Below are positions 55,637 to 64,000 of a DNA stretch of 64,000 nucleotides, one piece after another. The notes below the pieces were generated by a model, which did not search any database, was not told the DNA's origin, and saw nothing but the letters and a program-made list of their open reading frames with translations. Position numbers and translations under genes: made by a program. Positions within the stretch are counted from its first letter, which is position 1. Each line of letters opens with the position of its first letter. This DNA is from Microbacterium flavescens (GTDB taxonomy: Bacteria > Actinomycetota > Actinomycetes > Actinomycetales > Microbacteriaceae). Where the stretch lies: contig NZ_JAFIWA010000001.1 of assembly GCF_018588945.1 (NCBI RefSeq), positions 1 through 64,000 of the forward strand, given 5' to 3'.

Positions 55637-57148
55637 ATGACCCGTCAGCCTCTCGCCACCAGCCTCGACTCGTACGAGGTGTGGTTCGTCACAGGCAGTC
55701 AGAACCTCTACGGCGAGGAGACGCTGCGTCAGGTGGCCGAGCAGTCCCAGGCCGTGGCCGACGGACTGGGCGGTCTGCCCGTCAAGGTGGTGTGGAAGCC
55801 GGTCCTGAAGGACTCCGATTCCATCCGGCGCCTGGCCCTCGAGGTCAACGGCCGTGACGACGTCATCGGCGTGATCGCGTGGATGCACACGTTCAGCCCG
55901 GCGAAGATGTGGATCTCGGGCCTCGACGCGCTCCAGAAGCCGCTGCTCCACCTGCACACGCAGGCCAACGTCGAGCTGCCGTGGGCCGACATCGACTTCG
56001 ACTTCATGAACCTCAACCAGGCCGCGCACGGCGATCGCGAGTTCGGGTACATCCAGACGCGTCTCGGCGTGGCACGCAAGACGGTCGTCGGCCACGTGTC
56101 GAACCCGGTCGTGGTGCAGCAGGTCGAGGACTGGCAGCGCGCGGCCGCCGGCTGGGCCGCGGTGCGCACTCTCAAGCTCGCCCGTTTCGGCGACAACATG
56201 CGCTACGTCGCGGTCACCGAGGGCGACAAGACCGAGGCCGAGATCCGCTTCGGCGTGCAGGTCAACACGTGGGGCGTCAACGAGCTGGTCGAGGCCGTCG
56301 AGGGCGCGAGCGAGGCGGATGTCGACGCCCTGGTCGCCGAGTACCTCGACGCGTACGACGTGGCCGACGAGCTGAAGCCGGGCGCCGAGCGTCACCAGTC
56401 GCTGCGTGACGGCGCTGCGATCGAGCTCGGGCTGCGCTCGTTCCTCGAAGAGGGCGGCTTCGGCGCCTTCACGACCTCGTTCGAAGACCTCGGTGCGCTG
56501 AAGCAGCTTCCCGGTCTTGCGGTGCAGCGCCTCATGGCCGAGGGCTACGGGTTCGGCGCCGAGGGCGACTGGAAGACCGCGATCCTCGTGCGCGTCGCCA
56601 ACGTGATGGGCGCCGGACTCCCTGGCGGCGCGTCGCTGATGGAGGACTACACCTACGACCTCGTGCCCGGCTCGGAGCGCATCCTCGGCGCCCACATGCT
56701 CGAGGTGTCGCCGTCGCTGACGACCGCGAAGCCGCGCCTCGAGGTGCACGAGCTCGGCATCGGCGGAAAGGACGACCCGGTGCGCCTGGTCTTCACGGCC
56801 GACGCCGGACCGGCGCTCGTGGTCGCGATGAGCGACATGCGCGACCGCTTCCGCCTCGTCGCCAACGTCGTGCAGAACGTCGACGCGCCCGATCTGCCCA
56901 AGCTCCCCGTCGGCCGCGCCGTGTGGGAGCCCGCGCCCGACTTCGCGACCAGCGCCGCCTGCTGGCTCGCCGCGGGCGCCGCCCATCACACCGTGATGAC
57001 GACTGCCGTCGGCATCGATGTGTTCCGCGATTTCGCTGAGATCGCCAAGACCGAGCTCGTCGTGATCGACGAGGACACCACCGTCCGCGGCTTCCAGCGC
57101 GAGCTGCGCTGGAACCAGGCGTACTACCGGCTCGCTCAGGGCTTCTGA
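55637..57148 (+). CDS. araA: L-arabinose isomerase
   Basis: A 503-residue cytoplasmic enzyme that converts L-arabinose to L-ribulose. The metal and catalytic residues are intact at the usual positions: E309 (AEGDWKT), E336 (LMEDYTYDL), H353 (GAHMLEVSP) and H450 (AAHHTVMTT). [16 protein letters not shown] at the N-terminus is diagnostic. The length equals that of the E. coli enzyme. The ATG at 55637 follows AGAAGGA. It is followed after 38 bases by a secreted GH43 gene on the same strand with no terminator between, so uptake, catabolism and one extracellular enzyme share a transcript. Confidence 0.96.
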   Translation: MTRQPLATSLDSYEVWFVTGSQNLYGEETLRQVAEQSQAVADGLGGLPVKVVWKPVLKDSDSIRRLALEVNGRDDVIGVIAWMHTFSPAKMWISGLDALQKPLLHLHTQANVELPWADIDFDFMNLNQAAHGDREFGYIQTRLGVARKTVVGHVSNPVVVQQVEDWQRAAAGWAAVRTLKLARFGDNMRYVAVTEGDKTEAEIRFGVQVNTWGVNELVEAVEGASEADVDALVAEYLDAYDVADELKPGAERHQSLRDGAAIELGLRSFLEEGGFGAFTTSFEDLGALKQLPGLAVQRLMAEGYGFGAEGDWKTAILVRVANVMGAGLPGGASLMEDYTYDLVPGSERILGAHMLEVSPSLTTAKPRLEVHELGIGGKDDPVRLVFTADAGPALVVAMSDMRDRFRLVANVVQNVDAPDLPKLPVGRAVWEPAPDFATSAACWLAAGAAHHTVMTTAVGIDVFRDFAEIAKTELVVIDEDTTVRGFQRELRWNQAYYRLAQGF

Positions 57149-57186
57149 GCAGCCACACACCACCCGACCCGAGGGGGGCCTCACCG

Positions 57187-60171
57187 ATGAGACCGCAATC
57201 GCCACCGTCCACTCGCGCACCGCGCCGGCGTTCCGCACGCCGCGCGGTCGCGGCATCCGTCGCCACCGCCCTCGCGGTCTCGGTCATGGGCCTCACCGCC
57301 CCTCTGGCCGCGAACGCCGCGGTCGTCCCGGCGCCGAGCGCGCACTACGACATGTCGCACTCGGGCACGTCGCTGCTCGACGTGTCGGGCAACGGCCGCA
57401 ATGCGACGCTCTCCGGTCTCACGGACGCGTCGTTCGCCCAGGCGGGCGCCGATGACATCCTGCGCTTCCGCGCGGACGGCTATGCGTCGCTCCCCAAGGG
57501 CCTGGTGACGGGCACCGACAACAACTTCACCGTCGAGTACACCGTCTCGAGCCAGACCTCGGGGAACCACTTCGGCTGGGTCATCGGCGACGGCGTCGGC
57601 CCCTGGAACACCACGCAGCTCGGTAACCACGTCTTCCTGAGCCCGCGCTCCTCGCAGGGCGGCTACACCAACCAGGTGCTCGCGGCCATCCGCGTGAAGA
57701 CCCCCGAGGGCAACGGCGAGACGCGCATGCCGGCGGGCGGCGGCCTGAACCCCGGCTTCACGACCCTCACCATGGTCGGATCCGGCAACACCCTCACGCT
57801 GTACCGCGACGGCGTCGTGATGTCGACGCTGACGCACGACAAGTCGATGAGCGCGATCATCCCGAGCGGCAACGTGCTCGGCTACCTCGGCCGCTCGCTC
57901 TACCAGGGCGACTCGCTGCTGCGCGCCGACGTGTCCGACGTCAAGTTCTGGGACGTGGCGCTGACCGCCGAGGAGGTCTCGAGCAGCATGCCGAGCGCCG
58001 CAGACAAGACGGCTTCGACCGCGGCACTGCTGCGCGGAGACGTGCTGGCGAACATGCTGGGTGCGAACCCGTCGCTCGCTCAGGTGTCCACCAACCTCAC
58101 GCTCCCGGCCTCGGTCAACGGCGTCACCCTCACGTGGGCGTCGTCGAACCCGGCTGTGATCTCCACGGCCGGCGTGGTGTCACGGGCGATCACCGACAAC
58201 ACCGTCGTCACGCTCACGGCGACGACGTCGCTCGGAAGCACGCTGACGTTCGACGCGACGGTGCTGGCCCCGAGCGTGTCGGCGGACCTCGACGCGATCA
58301 CGCTCGCGGACCGGTCGACCGAGCACCTCCCGCTCGCGACGAAGGGCGCGGTCAACGGCGCGTCGATCACCTGGACGTCGTCCGATCCTGAGCTGGTGAC
58401 ACCCACGGATGCCTCCTACCAGGCTCCGGCCGTCGGTGCACCCGATCCCTTCCGCGGCGGCGGCCTCGTCGCACGCCCGGCGTACGGCGAAGGCGACCGC
58501 GAAGTGACGCTCACCGCGACTGCGACCCTCGGCGGCCGCACCGCCGAGCGCACCTTCGAGGTCACCGTGGCAGAGGAGGGCCGCTGGGCCCCCGACGCCG
58601 GGTACGCAGCGGCGTACTTCAAGTCCGACGGCGACGAGAAGATCTACCAGGCGGCCACGGCCGGCAACGACTTCTTCTCGTTCTCGCCGGTCAACGCCGG
58701 TGCTCCGGTGATCACGTCGACCGCCGACACCCGAGGTCTGCGCGACCCGTACATCCTCCGTTCGAAGGACGGCGACAAGTACTACATGGTCGCCACCGAC
58801 CTGTGCATCAGCTGCGGCACCGGATGGGGTCCCGCCCAGTCGGCCGGAAGCCTGAAGATCAACGTCTGGGAGTCGACCGACCTCGTCCACTGGACGCGCA
58901 CCAACGGCGTCAACTCGGCGATCACGGTGAACCAGCCGCGCGCCGGCATGACCTGGGCGCCTGAGGCGTACTGGGACGACGCGCTGCAGTCGTACGTGGT
59001 GCACTTCTCGTCACGCCTGTACGCGGACGAGTCGCACACCAACGGCGACAACCTGCACGCTCGGGTCTTCTACGTGCTCACGCGCGACTTCCAGACGTTC
59101 ACGTACCCGCCGGTCGAATGGCAGAACACCGGATACGCGCGCATCGACTCCACGATCCAGAAGATCGACGACTACTACTACCGCTTCACCAAGAACGAGG
59201 ACGGCGGCGCCGCCGACGGGCTCGAGATCGGCAAGGACATCTTCCTCGAGCGTTCGAAGGTGCTCACGGCTCCGACGACACGCTCGGACTGGAACGCCGA
59301 CCCGGAGACCACCTGGCAGCTCACCGACACCTACATGACGCGGCTGGAGACCAATCAGGTGGGTGAAGGGCCGCAGATCGTCAAGCTGAACGAGGGCGAC
59401 CCGAACAACACGGCCTCCAACGACGGCTTCGCGTTCCTCGTGGACAACTTCGCCGCCGGTGGCTACCGCGCGTTCGTCACCACCGGCGCCGAGATCGCCA
59501 GCAGCAGCCAGAGCGACCGTCTGTCGCGCCGCGCGGACTGGAACGTGCGCCCGGTCGGCGGGCTTCCCGCCAGCCCGCGCCACGGCTCGTTCGTGAGCGT
59601 GACGCAGACCGTGCTCGATGCGATGCACGACTGGACGGATGTCGCGGCCGTGCCCTCCACGACGGCGCTGACCGCCGAGGACCGCGTTGCGACCGCCGAG
59701 GTCACCGCCGAGGACGGCGGCGAGGTGGCGGGCACCGTCACCTTCTCGGGCGGGTCGTGGTCCGAGACGGTCGACCTCGAGGCCCGCTCGGCGTCGGTCA
59801 CGGTCCCGGCCGGAGTGGGCAGCGTCACCGCCCACTACGACGGCTACGCCGATGGGGCCGTGAGCCCTTCGACGTCCTCGGCCATCTCGTTCGGCCTCGA
59901 GCTGACCGCGTCGGCCACGACGCGCTGCATCTCGGGGAAGGTCACCGAGGTCGTCAGCGTCACCAACGCCGACGACGCGGCGGCCACCGTCAGGATCGCC
60001 GGTGCCTACGGCAGCAAGACGGTCACCGTCGCCGCGGGCAAGACCGTGTCCGCCTCGTTCACGACACGCGTCGCCTCGATCGCGGCGCACGCCGTGTCGA
60101 TCACGGGTGAGGCCGCCGACGGCCGCACCCACACCTCCACGGTGACGGTCGCGGCCGCCACCTGCCAGTAG
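57187..60171 (+). CDS. Secreted GH43 protein with LamG-like, Ig-like and common C-terminal domain
   Basis: A 994-residue Sec-exported protein (very basic N-terminus, signal to about residue 45). It has a LamG-like module (about 50-270), two Ig-like repeats (about 290-470) and a GH43 propeller with D520 (GLRDPYI), D654 (RIDSTI) and E727 (GEGPQI). Two Cys in LCISCGTGW may pair. A further Ig-like module precedes the common tail (59923-60168), which ends CQ rather than CG. The architecture matches the 20452 and 30897 proteins. The ATG at 57187 follows a GAGGGGGG stretch. It closes the importer-araDBA operon and has no operator of its own. Confidence 0.85.
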   Translation: MRPQSPPSTRAPRRRSARRAVAASVATALAVSVMGLTAPLAANAAVVPAPSAHYDMSHSGTSLLDVSGNGRNATLSGLTDASFAQAGADDILRFRADGYASLPKGLVTGTDNNFTVEYTVSSQTSGNHFGWVIGDGVGPWNTTQLGNHVFLSPRSSQGGYTNQVLAAIRVKTPEGNGETRMPAGGGLNPGFTTLTMVGSGNTLTLYRDGVVMSTLTHDKSMSAIIPSGNVLGYLGRSLYQGDSLLRADVSDVKFWDVALTAEEVSSSMPSAADKTASTAALLRGDVLANMLGANPSLAQVSTNLTLPASVNGVTLTWASSNPAVISTAGVVSRAITDNTVVTLTATTSLGSTLTFDATVLAPSVSADLDAITLADRSTEHLPLATKGAVNGASITWTSSDPELVTPTDASYQAPAVGAPDPFRGGGLVARPAYGEGDREVTLTATATLGGRTAERTFEVTVAEEGRWAPDAGYAAAYFKSDGDEKIYQAATAGNDFFSFSPVNAGAPVITSTADTRGLRDPYILRSKDGDKYYMVATDLCISCGTGWGPAQSAGSLKINVWESTDLVHWTRTNGVNSAITVNQPRAGMTWAPEAYWDDALQSYVVHFSSRLYADESHTNGDNLHARVFYVLTRDFQTFTYPPVEWQNTGYARIDSTIQKIDDYYYRFTKNEDGGAADGLEIGKDIFLERSKVLTAPTTRSDWNADPETTWQLTDTYMTRLETNQVGEGPQIVKLNEGDPNNTASNDGFAFLVDNFAAGGYRAFVTTGAEIASSSQSDRLSRRADWNVRPVGGLPASPRHGSFVSVTQTVLDAMHDWTDVAAVPSTTALTAEDRVATAEVTAEDGGEVAGTVTFSGGSWSETVDLEARSASVTVPAGVGSVTAHYDGYADGAVSPSTSSAISFGLELTASATTRCISGKVTEVVSVTNADDAAATVRIAGAYGSKTVTVAAGKTVSASFTTRVASIAAHAVSITGEAADGRTHTSTVTVAAATCQ

Positions 60172-60180
60172 ACCGACGAC

Positions 60181-60212
60181 GGAGGGCCCGCGGCGCAGGT
60201 CGCGGGCCCTCC
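60181..60212 (+). terminator. Terminator of the importer-araDBA-GH43 operon
   Basis: A perfect 12-base-pair inverted repeat (GGAGGGCCCGCG / CGCGGGCCCTCC) with an eight-base loop begins nine bases after the GH43 stop. Confidence 0.78.
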
Positions 60213-60266
60213 GCCTGTGGCGGGATACTGGGACTCTCCCCACACACCACCTGAGGATCTGAACCC

Positions 60267-61211
60267 ATGGCACGCATCCCCTCGTCCGGCACCCAGCACG
60301 CGCTCCGCGCGGGCGACTACGAGGCGGTCATCGCCAGCGTCGGAGCCACGCTCCGCTCGCTCACCTACGACGGGCGCGATCTGGTCGTGCCGTTCGAGGC
60401 CGATGAGGTGCGTCCCGGCTACCGCGGGGCCACGCTCGCTCCCTGGCCGAACCGCGTCGTCGACGGCCGCTACACGTTCGGCGGCGAGGAGCGCCGCCTG
60501 GCGCTGAGCGAGCCGGCGCGCTCGCACGCGCTCCACGGCCTCGTCGCCTGGCTCGACTTCGAAGCCATCGACAAGGGGCCCGACCACGTCACCCTGGCCG
60601 CCGTCGTGCAGCCGCAGACCGCCTACCCGTGGCGCCTGGTCGTGAAGACGACCTTCTCGCTCGGCCCCGACGGCCTGACGCAGACCGTCACCGCCCGCAA
60701 CGAGAGCAGTGCGCCCGCGCCGTGGGGCACGGGGCCGCACCCGTACCTCGTCGCCGGCGCCGGTCGCGTCGACGACTGGACGCTCGAGCTCCCGGCCGAC
60801 GAGGTTCTCGCCGTCACGCCCGATCGGCTCATCCCGACCGACCTCGTGGCGGTCGACACCGACGACCCCGAGCGGTTCGACTTCCGTTCGGCACGACGCA
60901 TCGGCGCCGTCGAGATCGACCACGCGTACACCGCCCTCTCGCGCGGTGACGACGGCATCGCCACCGTCCGCGTCACCGACGACTCCGGTGCCGGCGTGGA
61001 GTTGGCGTGGGATGCCGCGTGCCCGTGGGTCCAGATCCACACGGCCGACAAGCCCGACGCGGCGCAGAGCCGCCTGGGCCTGGCCGTCGAGCCCATGACG
61101 TGTGCTCCCGACGCGTTCAACGCCCCGAACTACTCCTTCGACGCCGGGCTGATCGTCCTCGAGCCCGACGCGTCCACGGAGGCCTCCTGGCGGATCGCCG
61201 CGATCGGCTGA
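60267..61211 (+). CDS. Aldose 1-epimerase (sugar mutarotase)
   Basis: A 314-residue GalM-family protein without signal peptide that interconverts sugar anomers. Conserved features: GYRGATLAPWPNRVVDGRY near residue 50, His residues in RSHALHGL (about 88-92) and GPHPYL (about 155), and a C-terminal acidic active-site segment in LAVEPMTCAPDAFN. In this setting it probably converts the beta-L-arabinose released by GH127 enzymes to the anomer used by AraA; that is inference. The ATG at 60267 follows GAGGA. A terminator precedes it, so it has its own promoter, which I could not define. Confidence 0.88.
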   Translation: MARIPSSGTQHALRAGDYEAVIASVGATLRSLTYDGRDLVVPFEADEVRPGYRGATLAPWPNRVVDGRYTFGGEERRLALSEPARSHALHGLVAWLDFEAIDKGPDHVTLAAVVQPQTAYPWRLVVKTTFSLGPDGLTQTVTARNESSAPAPWGTGPHPYLVAGAGRVDDWTLELPADEVLAVTPDRLIPTDLVAVDTDDPERFDFRSARRIGAVEIDHAYTALSRGDDGIATVRVTDDSGAGVELAWDAACPWVQIHTADKPDAAQSRLGLAVEPMTCAPDAFNAPNYSFDAGLIVLEPDASTEASWRIAAIG

Positions 61212-61220
61212 CCGGCGCGG

Positions 61221-61272
61221 CTGAGCCCGCCGAAGGGGTTCGGTGGCACCCTCGCCCCTTCGGCGGGCTCAG
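61221..61272. terminator. Hairpin between convergent genes
   Basis: A perfect 18-base-pair inverted repeat (arms 61221-61238 and 61255-61272) with a 16-base loop separates the mutarotase from the convergent membrane-protein gene. The arm sequence, ending GGGCTCAG, may also be a dispersed intergenic repeat. Confidence 0.7.
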
Positions 61273-61278
61273 GGTCCG

Positions 61279-61855
61279 TCAGTGGTGCCCGGGATCGAGG
61301 ATCCCGTGCTCCCCGTGCGGCACCGCGCTGCGGCCCGCATCCGTCGCGGCCAGGGCAGGCGTCACCAGGGCGGCGACGACGACCGACGCCGCCACGATCG
61401 CCCAGACGCGCGGGGGAGCGGCATCCGCTCGCCCGTCACGAGCCCGCAGCCGCGTGGCGCACGCGAGCGCCGTGGCGAGCAGGAGGAGGGCGGCCGCGGC
61501 GACCGCCGCGATGCTGGTCCGCACCGGATCCGCCGCGAGCACCGCTGCACCGGCGGCGATGCCGGCGAGACTTGCCGCGACACCCGTCCGCGGGACGACC
61601 AGGCGTCCGCGGACGAGCGTCGCGGCTCCCCAGGCGAGTGCGCCGGCGCCGAGAGCGACGAGGACGACGCCGGCCCCCCGGGCGGCACCCCCCCTGCGTC
61701 ACAGCTCCCGCGCCCAGCGCGAGCTCGATGAGGCCCGCACCCCACGCCGCGACGGCCGCCCCCGACAAGAGGCCGCCGCGGACGGCCGCACGCATCCGGT
61801 GCGCCTGCGAAGAGGCGTCCGGACTCGCATGGCCCGACGTGAGCGCGGTGGTCAT
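61279..61855 (-). pseudogene. Frameshifted small membrane protein
   Basis: Two frames together encode one protein of about 190 residues with about four hydrophobic helices. The ATG at 61855 reads MTTALTSGHASPD through GAAVAAWGAGLIELALGAGAVTQGG, then loses frame at a run of seven Cs (61688-61694). In the other frame the protein resumes as AGVVLVALGAGALAWG and continues to a stop at 61279 (ending GILDPGHH). Six Cs in place of seven would restore the frame with QGGAARGAGVV. It is either a real frameshift, a phase-variable tract or a sequencing error. The family is not recognised. It follows the DUF4383 gene by 19 bases. Confidence 0.65.
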
Positions 61856-61874
61856 GATCTCTTCCGTCCGGCCG

Positions 61875-62294
61875 TCAGACCGTGCGGTTCGACGTGTCGG
61901 CGCGGACGCCGCGCTCCGCACCGAGCCCGACTCCGAGCAGCACCAGCGCGGTGGCGAGGTGCAGGAAGTGGTCGGCCGTGTTCAGCGCGAGGATGTTGAG
62001 CTCGGTGTCGACGAGGAAGAATCCGACGACGCCCAGCAGCAGGTAGACCGCACCGACGGTGATGTTCACGGCCTTGGCAGCGCGCGCGTTGCTGAGGCCG
62101 GCGATGAGGAGCGCAGCGCCGATCAGGAGGTGCACGATGTTGTGGAACGGGTTGACCTCGAAGATGCCGAGGAGCAGCTCGCCCTCGGTGGCGAGGAACT
62201 CGACGCCGGCCGTGACGGCGAAGCCGAGGGCTCCGACGAGGAGGTAGACCGCGCCGAAGATGACGGCGACGAGGCGGTTCGGTGACGAGCGCAT
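61875..62294 (-). CDS. DUF4383 membrane protein
   Basis: A 139-residue protein with four transmembrane helices. The segment NPFHNIVHLLIGAALLIAGL and the later repeat-like NTADHFLHLATALVLLGVGL, each with conserved His, identify DUF4383, a common actinobacterial family of unknown function. The ATG at 62294 follows AGGAG at seven bases; longer frames start in a region without a ribosome-binding site. It forms an operon with the frameshifted membrane gene. Confidence 0.82.
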   Translation of the reverse strand: MRSSPNRLVAVIFGAVYLLVGALGFAVTAGVEFLATEGELLLGIFEVNPFHNIVHLLIGAALLIAGLSNARAAKAVNITVGAVYLLLGVVGFFLVDTELNILALNTADHFLHLATALVLLGVGLGAERGVRADTSNRTV

Positions 62295-62503
62295 GAGCGT
62301 TCTCCTGTTCGTTGGCGGCGGACGCCGCGTGCTGTGACTGTTCGGACTGCGCACCGGATCGGTTTGCACGATCCGGAATGAGTGCACGCACGACGGTAGG
62401 TGCAGCGGACGAATGGACCGGGGGGCTTGCGCAGGCGCTGGAACGCTTGGTAGGCGCACTCCACCACGCGGGCGGCCCGCCGCCGGGTCTCAGGCGGCAG
62501 GAC

Positions 62504-63352
62504 TCAGCGGACGGGCGTCGTCGTGTCGATCGCCTCGCGGAGCGGCCGGCGCATCGGCGCCCAGTAGCCGGTCGGGGTGAGGCGCGTCAGCACGTCGACG
62601 AGGCGGGCCTCGCGCCCGATCATCACGCGCGCCCGCCGGCGCACGGTCGCCTCGACGATGCGCACCGCGGCATCGGCGGGCTCCGTGTGGTACATCGCGG
62701 CCTGCGCGGCGGCGGCGCGCTCGGCGACAGCCGGGTCGATGGCGGCCGCGAACCGGCCGCGACCGATGATCCCGGTCTTGACCCCTGCCGGGTAGATCGC
62801 GCCGACGCTCACGGTCGACCGCTCGAGCTCGTGTCGCAGCGCCTCGGTGAACCCCCGGACGGCGAACTTGCTCATCGCATACGGGATCCGCCCCGCCGGT
62901 GCCGCCAGCCCGTAGATGCTCACCAGGTGCGTGATGTGCGCGGCCGGCTCACGGCGCAGCGCGGGCAGGAGCGCCTGCGTGATGTTGACGGTTCCCCACA
63001 GATTGACGTCCATCAGCCAGCGCATCTCGTCCATCGTGAGCTGGTCGATGTCGCCGAGCATGGACGATCCGGCGCACGTGATCAAGGCCTGGATGCGGGG
63101 GTGGGATGCCTCGACCTCGGCGGCGAGTGCGGTGACAGCGGCGTCGTCGGTGAGGTCGACGACGTGGGAGGTGTGCCCGGTTCCGGTCAGCCGGGCACGG
63201 GTCGCCTCGAGACCCTCCGCATTGCGGTCGACGAGCGCCAGCTTCGCGCCCCGGCGGGCCAGCTCGAGTGCGACCTCGGCGCCCATCCCGCTCGCCGCAC
63301 CGGTGATCACCGTCGTCGTGCCGCGCACCTCGAGCCGCCGTATCCGCGCCAT
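62504..63352 (-). CDS. Short-chain dehydrogenase/reductase
   Basis: A 282-residue classical SDR. The cofactor motif TGAASGMGAE begins near residue 17, DR after strand two (LALVDRN) suits NAD(H), NAG is replaced by CAG (ITCAGSSM), and the catalytic residues are Ser (LVSIYG) and YAMSK. The C-terminal extension (residues about 235-282) is basic and may lie at the membrane. The substrate is unknown; no neighbour gives a clue. The ATG at 63352 follows GAGAGG at seven bases. Divergent from the partial gene at 63444. Confidence 0.85.
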   Translation of the reverse strand: MARIRRLEVRGTTTVITGAASGMGAEVALELARRGAKLALVDRNAEGLEATRARLTGTGHTSHVVDLTDDAAVTALAAEVEASHPRIQALITCAGSSMLGDIDQLTMDEMRWLMDVNLWGTVNITQALLPALRREPAAHITHLVSIYGLAAPAGRIPYAMSKFAVRGFTEALRHELERSTVSVGAIYPAGVKTGIIGRGRFAAAIDPAVAERAAAAQAAMYHTEPADAAVRIVEATVRRRARVMIGREARLVDVLTRLTPTGYWAPMRRPLREAIDTTTPVR

Positions 63353-63443
63353 GTCCGTCCCTCTCGTCCTCATCGACCGTCCCCAACGATTGTCGCGGAC
63401 TCGCGACGGCCTCGCTGACGCTAGCCTCGATGCAGGAGGTGCG

Positions 63444-64000
63444 ATGGGGAAGACCGCGGAGGCGATCGCCGAAGGTGTGTCCATCGCGTCCGCCGCGGCG
63501 CGGCTGGCGGTGCGCAACCACATCCTGGTCGAGACGATCGCCCACGACGAGACCTTCGAGCTCGCCCGGGTCGCGCCGTTCGCCCACGACACCCTCGTCG
63601 CGCTCGCCGAGGAGCAGGAGGAGGCCGCGGCGCTGGCCAAGCGCCTGCGCAAGAAGGCGTGGGGCAAGTTCACCGACCCCGACGGCACCCACGACTACCG
63701 CGACCGCGATACCCGCAACCTCCGCAAGCGGTACCAGCAGTACATCGGCGTGGCCAAGGAGCTCCGCCGCATCGCCGACGACCCGCACGCCGTGCGCACC
63801 CTGGTCGAGCAGGCGAGGGATGCCGCATGGGGCGACGTCGAGGCGAACCTCGAACGCCGGCTCATCGTGGAGGGAATGCGGCCCGATCTTGATCCCGACT
63901 ACGAGAAGCTGCGGGCGGCGCGGATGCAGTCGCTCCGGCTCGTCGACCTGCCGCGCCTCGCCGCCCACCGGCGCCAGGCCGTCGAGGCCGAGTCGGAGGG
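63444..64000 (+). CDS. Conserved hypothetical protein, partial (runs off the window)
   Basis: An open frame without stop to the window end, 185 complete codons. The ATG at 63444 has AGGAGG four bases upstream. The protein is charged and mainly helical (SIASAAARLAVRNHILVETIAHDETFELARV, then EEQEEAAALAKRLRKKAWG), probably with coiled-coil segments, and has no signal peptide or transmembrane helix so far. I do not recognise the family and assign no function. Confidence 0.7.
   Translation, partial: MGKTAEAIAEGVSIASAAARLAVRNHILVETIAHDETFELARVAPFAHDTLVALAEEQEEAAALAKRLRKKAWGKFTDPDGTHDYRDRDTRNLRKRYQQYIGVAKELRRIADDPHAVRTLVEQARDAAWGDVEANLERRLIVEGMRPDLDPDYEKLRAARMQSLRLVDLPRLAAHRRQAVEAESE

Noticed and set aside
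53951-57256. 1101-codon open frame on the minus strand
   Set aside because: Antisense to araB and araA, which carry intact active-site motifs; the frame is a codon-bias artefact.

Overview
The window is high-GC DNA from an actinobacterium. GTG starts, strong GC-rich hairpin terminators, Sec and Tat exported CAZymes and the gene families suggest a Microbacteriaceae member close to Microbacterium; this is inferred from gene content, not proven. About 52 kb of it (1958-61211) is almost entirely devoted to L-arabinofuranose-containing plant polymers and glycoproteins.

Left module (1958-14699). An ABC importer (lipoprotein 5770-7068, permeases 4787-5698 and 3889-4785, no ATPase) is co-transcribed with a cytosolic GH127 beta-L-arabinofuranosidase (1958-3892). 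It sits beside a LacI regulator (7243-8268) and a 1572-residue secreted barrel enzyme that may be GH121-like (9981-14699). The set resembles the hydroxyproline-linked beta-arabino-oligosaccharide systems of bifidobacteria. Unrelated housekeeping genes flank or interrupt it: an acetyltransferase-like gene, an MFS exporter, a DUF1992 gene and an epimerase.

Middle module (14998-44569). It holds a Tat-exported DUF1680 (GH127/146) enzyme, a non-catalytic binding protein, six large secreted GH43 proteins with LamG and Ig-like modules, and a third DUF1680 enzyme. A MpaB-like gene (19379-20323) interrupts the run. A short operon follows (44915-47113): a WxL-like secreted protein, a DUF916-like membrane-anchored protein and a small LPTTG protein. 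It resembles the cell-surface complex (csc) clusters of Lactobacillales.

Right module (47122-61211). A LacI repressor is followed by a YtfQRT/YjfF-type importer, AraD, AraB, AraA, another GH43 enzyme and a mutarotase. Imported L-arabinose is isomerised, phosphorylated and epimerised into the pentose phosphate pathway. The final 3 kb is unrelated (a frameshifted membrane protein, DUF4383, an SDR and a partial unknown gene).

Two features tie the locus together. First, ten exported proteins end in the same Cys-bracketed domain of about 80-86 residues (RC[VI][AS]GK ... CG), which I do not recognise. Second, about fifteen copies of a palindrome close to TGTTASCGSTAACA sit in or beside the -35/-10 elements of seven promoters, including that of the WxL-like operon, and so define an arabinose regulon.
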